Source of the DNA: Macrophomina tecta
Taxonomy: Eukaryota > Ascomycota > Dothideomycetes > Botryosphaeriales > Botryosphaeriaceae
DNA length: 64,000 bases
NCBI GenBank assembly: GCA_024180945.1
Contig: JAKSGN010000002.1
Location: 2,728,001-2,792,000, forward strand
Direction: 5' to 3'
The notes beneath the pieces were generated by a model. It was not told where the DNA came from. It saw only the letters and a program-made list of their open reading frames with translations, and searched no databases. Of the stretch, positions 1-12,450 are shown piece by piece. Both the position numbers and the translations under genes were made by a program. Numbering within the stretch: position 1 is the first letter of the stretch; each line of letters opens with the position of its first letter.

Positions 1-362
1 AATTTTGCTGAATGTCACCGCAGATGCACCTCATCACCTCTACCGCCATCTTCACCCTTTCCTCGCCGCTTCGCGAATCCACCCTCTTCATCACCTATCT
101 CAATGCCACCGCCCGTTATCATGACGACCCTGTCGGCCATATCCTCTATGATCTCCCATTCAAGGTTCCCCCGGGCATATCGCAAACTCCGCGCTTGCCC
201 GTTGACTGGAGCCTCGGCAGTGTCGGATATGATGCTGTAAAGAAGGCTCTGGGCGGCGAATTGAAGCTCAATGCGAGCGCGACGGTTGGAATTAGGTTGG
301 GGCAGTGGGAAGAAAGGGTTTGGTTTGTGGGCGGCGGTATTGGAGCGCATGTAAGGCTGTGA
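1..362 (+). CDS. C-terminal exon of a LEA-2/DUF3712-type membrane protein (Tag1-like), 5' part outside window
   Basis: Positions 1-23 look like the end of an intron: a branch-like GCTGAAT is followed by CCGCAG, and an in-frame stop (9-11) lies just before it. The last exon then runs from 24 to the TGA at 360-362 and encodes about 112 residues. The tail has a short conserved-looking stretch (LPVDWSLGSVGYDAVKKALG) followed by a beta-rich end with an N-glycosylation site. I associate this with the C-terminal LEA-2-like region of large fungal vacuolar proteins often labelled pre-rRNA processing protein or Tag1. That is recall of family style, not a search. Most of the gene lies upstream of the window, so its transmembrane part cannot be seen. 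Confidence 0.6.
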
Positions 363-495
363 GGGGGCAGTTTGATGGAGGAGGTGCTTTGGGTCGCGTT
401 TTGAGATTTTGGATTTCTGATAGGGTTCCTGTGCATACTTCTCGTTTCAAGTGGAGTTGTGGTTGCTTCGGATGGGTTGAAACTGGGATGGGCTC

Positions 496-514
496 TTTTT
501 TTTTTTTTTTTTTT
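496..514. repeat. T19 homopolymer
   Basis: Uninterrupted run of 19 T about 130 bp downstream of the stop codon at 362. It is one of several A or T runs of 16-23 bp in non-coding parts of the window. It could be a nucleosome-free tract or the fossil poly(A) of a retroposed insert on the minus strand. Confidence 0.9.
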
Positions 515-1003
515 CCTTGTCTGCGTACATGCTTCTATTGGGTCACTGAGATTTTACACACGTGTGTACGAAGGCATGTATATATGGGCCATTGGTTCAT
601 TGTTCCCTGAAGCAAAAATAGACATGTGAGGTCCGCCTTACACGGGCTTACTTACTTTGACTATCAACACTTGGGTGTGAATTGGCAAGGTGAGATTAGG
701 TGTGACTTGAGTTGTAAAATACACTCGAGAGCGAATCTTAAATTAACAGAGATCCAGCCACATGCCCTGATGCTTTCTGCCTCAATTGATGTTCCCAACC
801 AGGTGCCATAAGAGTCCTTCTCCAAACCACCAACGAGAGCATAGCCGCCTGGCTACCGTCTGCAGGTATAGGCCACTCGGCTCGGTACAGCTGGTACACA
901 GATCATCATATCTCCCAATATACGTGTCTGAAGTGCTTACCAACTTCCAGCATTTGCTCCTCCATACTCACTGGCTTGATATTTCTAGCTTTAGGGGCAC
1001 TAA

Positions 1004-1142
1004 ATATGTTTAAACTCAATGATTATCCCTCAGAGGGCCTTCGGTGAAACTGCAAACTATCTAACATAGCCAAGAGGCACTATACTACATTTGAGATATT
1101 CTAATTTGGACTATCTACTGCTACACGCATGTTCGCCTTCAA
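1004..1142 (+). repeat. Dispersed repeat, copy A
   Basis: About 138 bp matching 55016-55153 in the same orientation. Shared blocks include TATCCCTCAGAGGGC, AAGAGGCACTATACTACATT and GCTATCTACTGCTACAC (one mismatch in the last). Differences are mostly transitions, and this copy usually carries the A or T, as expected after mild RIP-type mutation. No open reading frame or clear terminal inverted repeat is visible. It may be a solo fragment of a transposon or another repeated non-coding element. Confidence 0.8.
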
Positions 1143-2593
1143 ATAAAATATACTAACAAGTTATGTCTTCCTAACAGGGAGCTTCCTGTTTACTCGAAGT
1201 GGAAAAGATAGAGCAACCGGGGGTAACGAGAGCTCGTATCTTGAACATCGCCAGACGGTAATGGTATTTTCTTCTCGGGATGCTTGGTGGAACTCAGAAT
1301 ATGAAAAAATGATCGTAGTGTCCAGCACGGCATTGAGGAGTTAGGAGGCAATAAGCATCTTCTTCTCCTTGCCCTCCACTCTGACCGGGCCCCGACATTT
1401 CTCAAACTGTTATACTCTATCAGCCGTAAGCTCTAGTGACGGGAGCAAAAGCACCCTGGCTTCCTCACGCGCACGACGGCTTGGGCATTGCTCCAGCGGA
1501 TAGATGCGTAACCTTGTTCATAGCTGTTACCGGACCGCACTGGGTTGGTCTCTCTTCACTCGAGATATGTGACACAGGAATTATCAACAGGCAAGGGGTG
1601 ATGGTTTCCTTGAAATCTAACTTGCCTTGCCCGCCCTCAAGTCTGCTTTAGCGATTTTAGGGCTGCAGGGTCCGTTATTTGCCCATCTCTTAGCCTAATT
1701 TCCCCCCTGTCATGACCTCAAGTTTACTCAACACTCCAAGAGATCTGTTTGTGCTCAATCACTCGTTGAACCCCATTCCGGCTTCCCCATGTAGTTGCGC
1801 CATACACGTCGATCGATATGCATGCAAGTCTAAATGTGCAAAAGGCAAGGAAAACAAGTGAAACGAATAAGAACCAGCCCGGAACGGATGGCTGCAGGAG
1901 GTCAATGTGTGCAACCGGGCTATCAGGTGATGTTAGAGAACTTCTGAGAAGACGCTTGTGTACTAACGTGGTGATAGCATCAAAATTACGCGTCCGCTCC
2001 GAAGCTGGGCTGAGAACAAAGTTTGAGGAGAGAAGTTATCCCGTACAAATTTTCTAAAGCTGGTAGGATTTCTTCAGGCGGAGACAGTTGAGTCGGTACT
2101 CTTTACTGGCCCCCCACTGCCCAAAGCAAGATCCACTGCAGGCGTGCCTGGGTAAACAGACAAAGAGGACAAGGATATCTTGTGCTAAAGTGTCAAGTGC
2201 CCATCCCCACATCCAGGGAAGACTTCCAACGAGGCCAACTGCCGTGCGGTTAACCGACACAAAGTCAAAGGGCTTACTTCAACATCCGCACGAGGACACT
2301 GTGCAGCAATGTTGGTCATAATATCAGGCGATTCTTATCTCGGTTCTCCAAGCCACCTTCGTCTCGATTCCCTTCATTGGACCTACGCGTATCAGGGGGG
2401 CACTGCAGCATGATCGACAGCCGGCCCCCACATTTTATCCAACCACCTCACTCCGCCTTTCCCTTTCTCCATCTTCTATGCATCTGCGTCCCCACGTCTA
2501 CTGCGCCTCTTCAATTCATCCATTCCCTGTTTACAGAGTCTTCTTCTCCACACCAAACAAGAGACCGTTCTTTCCCTGCTGTACTTAGGTTGC

Positions 2594-2614
2594 AAAAAAA
2601 AAAAAAAAAAAAAA
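2594..2614. repeat. A21 homopolymer
   Basis: Run of 21 A in gene-free DNA, flanked by a pyrimidine-rich stretch on the left. Confidence 0.9.
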
Positions 2615-3687
2615 GGCTAAGGCAAAGAACAGATATCCTGCACAGTTCCACTCAAAAGAAAAGTTCATCTTGTACTACTCTTCACTCATCTGCGCTGCAC
2701 TAAACTTATGTTCGGACACGCGCACTTATTGAAGGCAAGAATAGCGCTGGTCCGGCCGTCCTTTATCTCCTCCCCCGCATCGCCATAATTTCTTTGGCCT
2801 ACACCTTCAAGAGAATACGTTATTCGCCCGTCAACTTACACCGACCTTCCGCCCTTTCCTGTCCTGGCACAACACCCAAAAAGCCCATCTAGTCATTTGG
2901 GTTCTCTACTGCATGACAGTAGCTCACTACCCTCCATTCGTGCAGAATATCGAGGCCCACGCAAAAGGACCCCAAGCCACTAGGCAGACTATCGCCCAAA
3001 CAGGCAGGTGCCCGTCCGATTTTAACACTTGGACCTCTACCTCCCTTCCTCTCTCCCACCCTCTCGCTCTCTCTACAGTACGCCTTCTCCTTGGTGACGG
3101 AACTCGGTAAAACCAGTTTCCCGGAAAAATCTTAGTACATAATAAGCACACTCGCGATCGCGCACTCTGCCAAACATAGCCATAGCACCAACCTCGGTAC
3201 GCACGTCTCCGGAATATGAGCCATCGTCTGTCTGTTTTTAACCATGATTGCGAATTTTCTTTCCCGCTGGGCCCAAATGAACCGAAATGAGCGCCCAAAT
3301 AAAGAAAGGATAATATCTATATTCGGTTCGCCATTATAGATAGACGGGCAATAGCGAACGCCACCATGATTCCCCACCGATGATGATATCCCCACCACTC
3401 AATACCTGAGCAACCGCCAACGTTCCCTTCCATGCTCCCCACATCCATTCTGTTCCTTCGCACCCACCATACCTCTGTTAGACTACTTTATCTACAGTCC
3501 ACATATACATATCAATGAAACCAGCTGCGGAGGAACCCGCACCGGCAGCCAACCCAATAAAGACTAAAAAAAGAAATGGGATTTGAAAATCCGGTATCAT
3601 CAAACCCATCACCCCCGCGGCAATTCTCAAACCGATTTACAACCCCTCCCCTCCCCCCCGCCTCCTTTCCTTTCCCCCCGGCCCATC

Positions 3688-3710
3688 AAAAAAAAAAAAA
3701 AAAAAAAAAA
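3688..3710. repeat. A23 homopolymer
   Basis: Longest homopolymer of the window, preceded by a long C/T tract (about 3640-3682). No target-site duplication is obvious on either side. Confidence 0.9.
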
Positions 3711-6467
3711 TCCAAAGCATCAAGTAGATGGTACTCACCCAGGGTAGTCCCATAAATGCGCAGGCCCGACGTACATACAATACCCGTGCACGAGCCAACC
3801 AAGATCTGATCGTGGTGGGCCGACGGGCGGCGACTGTGCGGTGCGGGGCGAAGACAACGGCGGGATGCGGCGATGCTAGCGTGTAGTAGGAGCGATTATG
3901 CTAGCAGGATCAAGAACTGACTTGGCAGGTCTCCAGCCCGCGCGCTCCGAGGCACGTAAGAACAAGTTCTATCAGCCCGTCTGGGCCGTCGCCCGTCGTG
4001 GTTCCTGAGAGCGGACGGCCGGCCGGACGGGGGCGGGCGGGAGGCCTGAGGGATCATCGGTGACGGCGGTGGGGGGGTTGGCGCCGCGCCGGTATCTTGT
4101 ACGTCCAGAGCGCGGCTTAGGGTATGTGTGCATGCGTGCAAAGGAAGTATGCACTATGGCGGGACGGATAAGGCTCCGTGAGCGAGGCCATTGGTTGAAC
4201 GGCTGGGAAGGGGCATGTTGACTGGTGCTTTCTCTGCGGCGCTCCCCCATTTGCGAATCTTGCTCAGTGGAGACATTATCGAAGAGAAGAAATGTGCAAT
4301 AATCAGCGTGACTCAGGCCTCCACACCATCTCTCTCCCCACCCTAAATTGCAGGTGAAGTGTGGAAGTCAAGAAGAAAAGTGACAAGTCTAATTTCGCAC
4401 TACGAAAAGCAGACAGCAAGGCTATCAATCAGGCACAAGACGGAGGGGAAGTATGGCTCCAATCGCCAAGGGTCGGATGCGATCTCCTCGAAACCTTAAC
4501 GACTGCAGCCCAGGGTAAGCATGCCTGATGGCCGCAATGCATGCAAGTTGACCGGTAGGTGGACTGGCAAGGCAGACAGGCATCATCGTGCAGGTTCGCC
4601 AGGCACAACCGTACCCGGTGCGGTAAACTCGAATCGAAGAAGGGAGTGCGCATTTGATAGTCAACGTAATTTTAACAGAGTGCAGTGCGTGCGGGGAGGA
4701 GCATTGTGCTTGAGTAAGAATCGAGGTTAGCAGCGGCATGTGCAGGAAGTATGCTCGATGGGTGGCAAAAAGCGAACGGCAGTTCAGAAAGCGCCAGCAT
4801 GGGACATACTCGGGACTGATGTGGAGATCCTTGCTGTGTTGAGTGATCAACAAGAGCGTCGTGGTCATGTCTCGCACGTGCTCTTCATAGAGAGTGGGGG
4901 CGAGCTTGTGCTGGTCGATGCCATTATCATGCCTTGACCTTGGCTGTGATCGAGACGCAGGGCAGGAGTAACGACTCCAGGAATCCGCATTTCGACTGAT
5001 CGATGCCGACGAATCTCTGTTCCAATTCGGCGATCGCCACGCGCCTGTACAGATAGGTACGTACCTTTGAGTTGGTTTTAATATACCTGAGACGTAGACC
5101 TTAAATTTATGCCGTTGGCTGTCGCCGAGAGACCGCCATCCGGCAACAGCTCAGATCGTACGGGATGGTGGATGAGCGCTTCTTCTTTTTCAGTTTACTC
5201 TGCCCCGCACATGACTGAGCGGATCGGAAGGTCTAGACACTGCTAAACGGACAGGGGCGACACAGAGATCAGCAAGGCCAGCAATGCAGCAGATGCCCTT
5301 CAGAGACAGTATCAAAAACGTGCAATCAAGAGCCCATATGAGATGGCCGGGGAGCCGCCGGTGCTACTGCCGCTGCCGCCGAGCCGATAGGCCGAATGAC
5401 GATGGATGGAATTTGGAGGACAGGAAATAAACCTGAGGCAGCCTGAGGCAGCAAGGCTCATACGGACAGCGTGTGCAAAGGTTAATTAGGCGGTTTGGGT
5501 GCCCGGGCCGGACCATGTCCCTGATTTCCCTGTCAGGCTTGGGCTTAATCGCACTCTCGAATGCAGTGGCTCGCGATGTTGGCCGTAAACACGCCCACGC
5601 GCGCCTGTTTAGGAAGCCAAAGTTGCCTCTGAAACCTGGGGGGTGAGGCTGTAGCCTGACAAGGTACGATGGTGAAGGTATGATATCAACAAGGTTAAGA
5701 TGGCGCCGGACTTAAGAGGGATGCCAGGGCCCCGATGCCGGGACGCCCCAAGGAGAGCTCGCAGCGGCTTGACTGCCCTTGGGGATCCCGGCGGGAAGGG
5801 AGACAGCAATGTGTGATCTTCCCTCGCGGTGGGAGCGCGCGCAAGAGGCAGTGTTTGTCAGGGCCGGTCCGGGTCCAGGCTTCGATGCTGTGACCGGACG
5901 AGCGCCGGATTGGGCAAGGAGCTGAGGTCGCGAGAAAAAGCTCCGGCTGGGCGGCGGAGAGTGAGACGGTCGAGGAACGACACAGGCGGCGGCGTCATCG
6001 CCATCGCGATTGAGCAGTCGCCTTGTCTGTCGGGCGCTCGAGGGAGCAGGCTAGAGGACTGGACGGGGATCGCTCGCTAAGCGGCTGGCGGTCGAAACAG
6101 GCCCGAGGCCAGCAAGCCACGGAAGCAGGGCGAAGAGGCAGCGCGGCTGCCGGAGATCTCGGGGTCTACTCCGCCAGCGACCGGAAGGCGGCCACGCGTG
6201 CTGGATCTGGCGCCGGGCTAGCGCGGCGGGCGGCGACTGGCGGGCTCGGGCGCGGGCGGCATGGTTGTTGCGAGGTGGTGGGCAGGAATCATCGTGGCCG
6301 TGGTTCTGTGCGCTTCCCGTGAAGGTTGGTAGCGTGCCGGCTACAGAAGGCCCGCGCGACGCTCCAAACTCGCGCCCTGCCTGCCGGCCTGCCTGGTGCC
6401 TGCCCGCCTGGTGCCCGTCTGCGCGCCTGCCGCTGGTGCTGGCCGCTCTCCCCGGCTCTCTCCCCGG

Positions 6468-6491
6468 CTCTCTCTCTCTCTCTCTCTCTCT
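6468..6491. repeat. (CT)12 microsatellite
   Basis: Twelve CT units, preceded by two copies of a CCCCGGCTCTCT-like motif, inside the GC-rich gene-free block. Confidence 0.9.
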
Positions 6492-9300
6492 GTGCCCTGC
6501 CCTGCCATCACTCGGGCACAACTGGCACGCCTCGCGCAGGCGACTGCGCACCACCTCTGCACAGCCGTATGCATGTCTCACCGTAGTCCTGCTCCTCCCT
6601 TCGACCGGCCAGGCGCGCACATTTTTGCAGCCACCGCCAAGGCGCCGTGCCGGCTCAATCAGGATCGCGCATGGCATCACCACAACCCTAAGCCTCGTAT
6701 CCAGCCCTGCGGCCGCGCCTTTTGCTTTTGCCCTTCCCTCCTTGGATGATGCTGTGCACACTCCCGCACGCACGTACCCACCACGCACCGCATACGTGCG
6801 TCTACGCTTCCTCCACCATCGGCGGCACATACCTTATACCCTCGCCAACGCATACCGCACCACCGCTGCTGGCTATGCCCGAACAAGCCGCTATGCGAAT
6901 CAGCGAGCACTGAGGCTGAGGCATGAAAAAAAAAAGCTGCTGGGTACACGCGCCGCGGGAACGGCCTTGGCACGTCGGTCTCACTCCCACTTGTTACTCC
7001 CACGTTCCGCCGAAAGTGAAGGGATTGATAGGCGAGCCGGCCGGATGCCATCATTGCGCTTGTGCATGCCTGCGCTGTCGATGATTGATGGGCAGCACGA
7101 GCGCAAGACGTTCTGCCTTACGGGTACCAAGCTTTTCCCTGTTTGATCTACTCCCTTGCGCGCTTCGTTCGCCTCTCGGCGGCGGCGCCGGCGTGCGGAT
7201 ATTGCAAAGCAATAAAGGAGGAGGCAGTGCAAGCACAAGTACGGCCGCTACTAATTCCAGTACTACAGACGGAGCGTTTGGCAGACTAGGAAAAGCAGAC
7301 ACGCGCGTCGATACGACACGGTATTGATAGCGACAGCTGCTATTGACGGCCTTGCCTCGTATCTCGTCTCGGCCGCCCTCGCGCTGCTGGTACTCTGTGG
7401 GTATTCGCCAATTCGCCGGGGACTGCCGATTGCGGTTGGCCAGGGCCGCGAACGTGAGACTCGGACAGCTCTGGTGTGTCGTTGTCAGAGCTGGCCAGCG
7501 ATCAACTGCGAAAAGAGGCCCGAGATTCGCGACACGGCGCACGGCCGATCTACAAAGCAAGCAAGCACCGCAGCCCTGCCCAGCCTTTTAGTGCCTGCCC
7601 TGTCGTATTCCTCGACGAGCCCTATGCCGCCGCCGCCGCCACCGCCGCCGCCTCTGGCTGGCTGCGTCCTGTCGTACGCCTGCCCTGCGTGCCCTGCGCC
7701 GCAAGTAACAGCTGTTGACGGATGCAAGCCTTGTTGCGTGCTGCCTGCAAGCTGCTGCCACCGCAGTCGCCTCTCGTGCTTCTCTCCACCTCCCCTCCCT
7801 GCGGCGGCGGCACGCACGACTCAGGGTCTCTCGGGCCCTACCAACCTTAAGGCCCCCGTTTTCCAACAGGAACCAAGCACCAGGCAGATCATCTCCATTT
7901 CCTGCTTCGCTGTGCCTTCCCCTCATTGCCCACTGCCCACCCCAATGCATCGGGATATCCGACGCCCGTCGCATCCGCCGAATATTGACGCCATCTCCAG
8001 TGCCCGCACCACCCGCCGTCGTAAAACCAACACAGGCCCAGCCCCTCTCCATTCCCCATCTCAACCCCACCTTAGACGCGCCTCCAGGCGAGATTGCGAA
8101 ACACCGCAATCGTGATCGTGGACCGTTTTCCGTCGCAAGGCGAATCGCGATTCGGGGCGAGGGAAAGTCGAAGGAACACTCCACACAGCTGATCTGCGCT
8201 AGTAGACTCAAGTGCCCCTCCAGCCGTAAATCCGATCCGAGCAAAGTAGCATCAAAACGTTCCAGCCCGCGATGACCTTACTGTGTCTCTCCGTGCCGGC
8301 AAGCACATGCTTGTCTCGTCAGTGTGGAGACTGGACAAGCCAACGTCATACTCGAAACCGTACTCATTTTCAGCGCTCTCCCCACTTCCGGAGAGACACA
8401 CCTCTTAGGGCTGAAAACAGGGCTGACCGGACCTAACCTACTCACACGGACGCACCCTGAAAACTTTCTCCTCAACCTCAACTAGAGTAGGCGCCTGAGA
8501 GGCGATTTGTCAGGTCTAGCGCAGCGAGCTTCACTATCTCATCCTCTTCGCCTGAAAGCCTCTTTCACGTGTCGTCCCTCATAGGATCGGGCCGGAGACG
8601 GGGCCGAGGGGGGTAAAGTAGGATTGCTCCGCCAAGCACTTCGCACGATTCATGGCGCGAGCAGCACAAAGAGCGCTACCACGCACGGAGTACATTCGTT
8701 GCCCGTCCCCTACTAATCAGCCCCACCTTGCCCTATCGTATTCTCAGCCTGTCTCCTTCCTTCTCCTCTCTCCTCACCTCGTGCAAAGAGCGGCGTGGCA
8801 CTTTTCTATGCCCCACGCACGAGCAGAGAGCAAAATGAGACAGCGTGCTCCGCTTTTGCTCCATCACTCTCTCGTTCTTACGTATACTTGGCACCATACG
8901 CGCGGGGCGGGGAACGATGTGTGTATCAGGTCAACACGGGCACCCGCGACTGCTGCACCCCGTCCCTTAGTGACAAGAGCAAGTCTGGGGACACGTGCAT
9001 TTTTTTTTTCTGACTTTCCGCCATCGCGACTATCGTACGGGCCGAGATGCGGTGCATGGAGGAGAATCCCCGAACAGCTGCATTGGTTCTGTGCATGTGT
9101 CTCTTGTCTTTCTCCTCCATTTCCAGGGTCGCAGGATGTTGGCGATTCAGTGCGTGTGTGGTCTTCCGTCCTGCGCGATGTAGGTTTTTCGGACCGACTT
9201 TCTCTGAAGGGCTGGTGGTCACCGTACTGTCCATACGTATAGACCAGCGTCGTATGTAACATGATGCGGCGACCTGCGGCGTAATTTATCCTATTTTTCA

Positions 9301-9322
9301 TTTTTTTTTTTTTAAAAAAAAA
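9301..9322. repeat. T13-A9 palindromic tract
   Basis: Thirteen T followed directly by nine A, capable of forming an A-T hairpin or a strongly nucleosome-disfavouring tract. No gene is recognised on either side. Confidence 0.85.
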
Positions 9323-10518
9323 TGGAGATGGCTACCAATCGCGGGTGCGCGTGCGTAGCAGTATAAATGTTGTGATATCGGTTCGTCATAATGGAACAGA
9401 CGCGGTTGCTTTCTTCCTTGCCCGCTAGCTGTCCTTTCCTCCCCCCGGCACTCTCCACCTCCTCCGTGCGTATGATGGGGAGGGAAACGCTCGTACTTTT
9501 CTCCTCCGTTGGTCATGCGCGCGTTATAGCTTCGGCTCCCTTGGCTGGTATAATTATGCCAGCGGCGGTCCTCTGCTCATGCTGCCAATGCTCATGCGCC
9601 TAAACGAAGGCCTTATGCTTGTGATTGCAGCTTCCCCCGTCTCGCTCTTTCTCTCTTCCGTGCTGATCGATCTACATCTTGATGGTGCGAAAGCTTAAAA
9701 TAAAATACATGATTGATCGGTTTGGTTGGCATTAGCGTGGCGCTGGCATGCGTGCCTGCAGGCCACCACTGCGCGTTCATGCCCGTCAGGCCTTTTTTTT
9801 CGATGTTATTGCTTGCCTTTAAGGCGCCCTCCTTCGGCCGTTGCCTAGGGGAAGAAGAGAGGGGGGCGGGGCGGCGGCCCGGAGAAGGCACCGACGGATG
9901 CTTACTCATTCTGGGGCCGTTTTATCCTTAGCTGCGCAAGGGTTCACACGACTGCGAGCGAATGAGGAGAGAGGGACGGGCAGGAGATTTGGAAATGGCG
10001 CGCGTGAGTGTGAGAGAGCGTGTGTGGGTGGAGAAGCGGGCGTTTTTGGTTGGTCAACGAGGAGACGACCCTCCAAATGCAGCTAGCTACGTTGGCTTCG
10101 AGCTTATGCACCTGAGCATGCAGCGTACAGGAGTGGCCCAGCCTTCTTTGACTACTGGCCCCTCCGGTGAGAGGTTCAATATGGTCCGCTCGCTTCCCTG
10201 AGTGGGGTGCACATGGCCTGCCTGATTTGCTGTCATCCATACCTTTTTGCCGCCATTAAACTATCTAAGCGACCTGGTCCCTACAATTACAACTGGAGGG
10301 CCGCCCGCCCCCGTCGATCGCTGACGGGCAGACGTCAGGGTACAGACAGACGAACATCTGCATCCGGATGTGCTTGCGCCGGCTATCTTCGCCCCCAACT
10401 ATCTCCTGCCTTGTTCACCGGAGCGTGCCGTGTGCCTCGTGCTTTTCCCCTTCCAAGCAAGCCATTACCATGACTTTCCTGCGAACCTTTTTCGTTCCCC
10501 GATCGTGGGTATCTACGG

Positions 10519-12450
10519 CTATAGATTGCCCATCCCAGAAGCCCTACCTCCAACTGCTGGGCCCGCTGGCCCCGTTGGCGCGACGCCGTCTCCGTTGCCG
10601 CCACCTCCCACGCCCGGCGGTCTCCTGATGCTCGCCATTTGTTCCGAGTTCCCCGCGCGCTTGCGCACCTCGTCGATTCGCCCTTTTGCCAAACTAATGG
10701 CGGGGACGACCCAGTCGCCGCAGTTGCACCGCATTCCTTGCCAGGCGTACTTACCCACGTTCGTCCTGCACTTGGGGCACTCTAGCCGCCCATCCAGCTT
10801 GCCTTGCTCGAGCTCCGGCCTCATCCACGACAGAGGATCAATGAAATAGTGTGAGCAGCTTGAGGCGTCCAGCGTCTGCTCATTGTCTGTTGCGGGGTGA
10901 CTGTTGATGAAGGCGGACGTCGCCAGCGGTCGTCTAAAACGGAGGATCAGCGTCGGTCTGTGTCAAAAGGATGCCCAGCGAAGCAGAAGACCGCCATCCG
11001 TCTCCACCTGCCCTTGCCAACACTGAGACATGTCGGGAAACGAGATGGGCCAATGACCACCCCCGCCGTCTGTCTGGATCGGTACAGAGCTTCCGGCAAG
11101 ATGTGCGCGCGGCTGATGCAGCACAGGCCGTGATATTGGAAAGCCCGTCTGGGCGAATCGGAAACGTCTGTCTGATCTGTCCGTGCGGAAATGCCCTCCA
11201 TGCAGGATTGGTGTTATTGGGCGATATCGAGGCGCATCCATCTCGCTTCCTGATGCATATTGTCTCTCGGTGTGCAAGGCTGGTAGAGGAGCCCAGCCGG
11301 TGCGACACTCTATTCAGGATTCGGAAAATGAAGGGGAACCAACGGTGAAGAGCAGCGGAGGTCCCCGGGGGGGGGGGGGAGGGGAGCAAGGGCTTCGGGA
11401 ACAGGCCCGGCGGGGATCGGCAGCACGAGCAATAGCGACCTTCGGGCCGCTGTCAATCGTGAAGGGGCATGATGCGTACCTGCATTTCCGGCACCTCAGC
11501 TCAAGCTCTGCCTGGGCCTCTCTGATATGCTCATCCTCGAATCGGATTTTGTCTGCCTCGGGTGCCTGGCCGCAGGCCCGACTCAGCTCGACCTCGCGCT
11601 GGTAAAGCCAGCGCTGGTACTCTGGCGATTCGTCGACGTTGTCGGTCATATTCATGCGGTGGTAGACGTTCAGCTGTTTCATGAAGCCTTCATTGGGTTC
11701 GCAGATCGGGCGGGCCAAACGGACTTGCTCCAGGGCCTCGGCGGGTGAGATGTGATACTTGTGCATCAAATAAGCTATGACCACTGTGGCCGAGCGGGAC
11801 TTGCCCATAGCACTGCAGCATGTTGGTATGATGATGCGATGAAAACGGTCAGAGTCACGTGCAAGGCGGAAACGGTTTGCGCGGCCACTGGCCCTGCCAG
11901 GGCGAGAGGCGCAGGAGAAAGCGGAAGAGACGTGCAAAAGGAAAACGGTAGGGGGCAGATGGACGCCACGCGGAGTGGAGGCCGTTTGGTTGCCGCCAGT
12001 ATGACGGCACGCACATCCTAGGCTGTCTTGCTTTTTCCATGGAGGCAAAAGCGCCAAGCCAGAGATCTGAGCAGGGAAAATGTGGGAGATGTGCACAACT
12101 TCAGCTCGCCAAGGGACACTCACCAATGCACGAGGACGCCACCATTGCGGTCAAGGCCGTCCTGAATGAAACGGTTCGTTTGCGGGAAGTGCTCCAGCAG
12201 GTTTTCATCGTCGACGTCATCGACCTGGACGACATGGTGGGTGAAGGGGGCGAACAGGTCCTTGTCGAGGGGCAGGCGTAGTACAGAGACAACATGGGTG
12301 ATGTTGGCCTGGGCCAGAGCCTCGCGGCGGCGCAGGGTGAAGAGGCTGCAGGCGGCTCTGTCAGCGCACCGGGGCGGCGGATTCTGGGCCAATTACGTAC
12401 CCGCCAATGTAGAGATTTAGGTCGCCGGGCACCTTGTCGAGCAGGGCCAT
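10519..12450 (-). CDS. YVH1: Dual-specificity phosphatase YVH1 with C-terminal zinc-binding domain
   Basis: Four exons on the minus strand: 12450-12401, 12345-12124, 11812-11480 and 10933-10519, giving 1020 nt and 339 residues, the usual length. All joins keep frame. The phosphatase signature H-C-A-M-G-K-S-R-S (Cys91) is rebuilt exactly across intron 2, where TG in exon 2 joins T in exon 3. The tail carries the YVH1 zinc domain, with RCRKC in exon 3 and CSHYF, CPKC and CNCGDW in exon 4. In yeast Yvh1 helps release Mrt4 from pre-60S ribosomes, mostly through this zinc domain. Intron 1 is 55 bp, but intron 2 (11813-12123, 311 bp) and intron 3 (10934-11479, 546 bp) are unusually long for this genome. 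The start was chosen because M-A-L-L-D-K-V leads straight into the conserved LYIGGLF. Confidence 0.95.

Larger units (their letters stand above)
363..10518. other. 10.2-kb stretch with no supportable protein gene
   Basis: I looked for conserved protein families, plausible exon-intron chains and tRNA B-boxes on both strands and found none. Many open frames exist, up to 293 codons, but they are low in complexity, overlap on opposite strands and cluster where GC is high (5.8-8.2 kb), so they look like chance frames. The stretch contains a dispersed repeat copy (1004-1142), A or T runs at 496-514, 2594-2614 and 3688-3710, a T13A9 palindromic tract at 9301-9322, a (CT)12 run at 6468-6491 and a doubled 10-mer CCTGAGGCAG at 5432-5451. 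It may hold the 3' region of the first gene, non-coding transcripts or decayed elements. Confidence 0.5.

Noticed and set aside
6051..6830. 259-codon minus-strand open frame in the GC-rich block
   Set aside because: Arg/Gly/Ala repeats, overlapped by a 293-codon plus-strand frame (6265-7146); no domain, no splice or family support.
7324..8115. 263-codon plus-strand open frame
   Set aside because: Pro/Ser/Cys-rich low-complexity product with poly-Pro, opposed by a 218-codon minus frame; composition artefact.
10934..11479. Search for a C/D-box snoRNA in the long YVH1 intron
   Set aside because: No convincing RTGATGA/CTGA pair near a terminal stem could be seen in the sense orientation.
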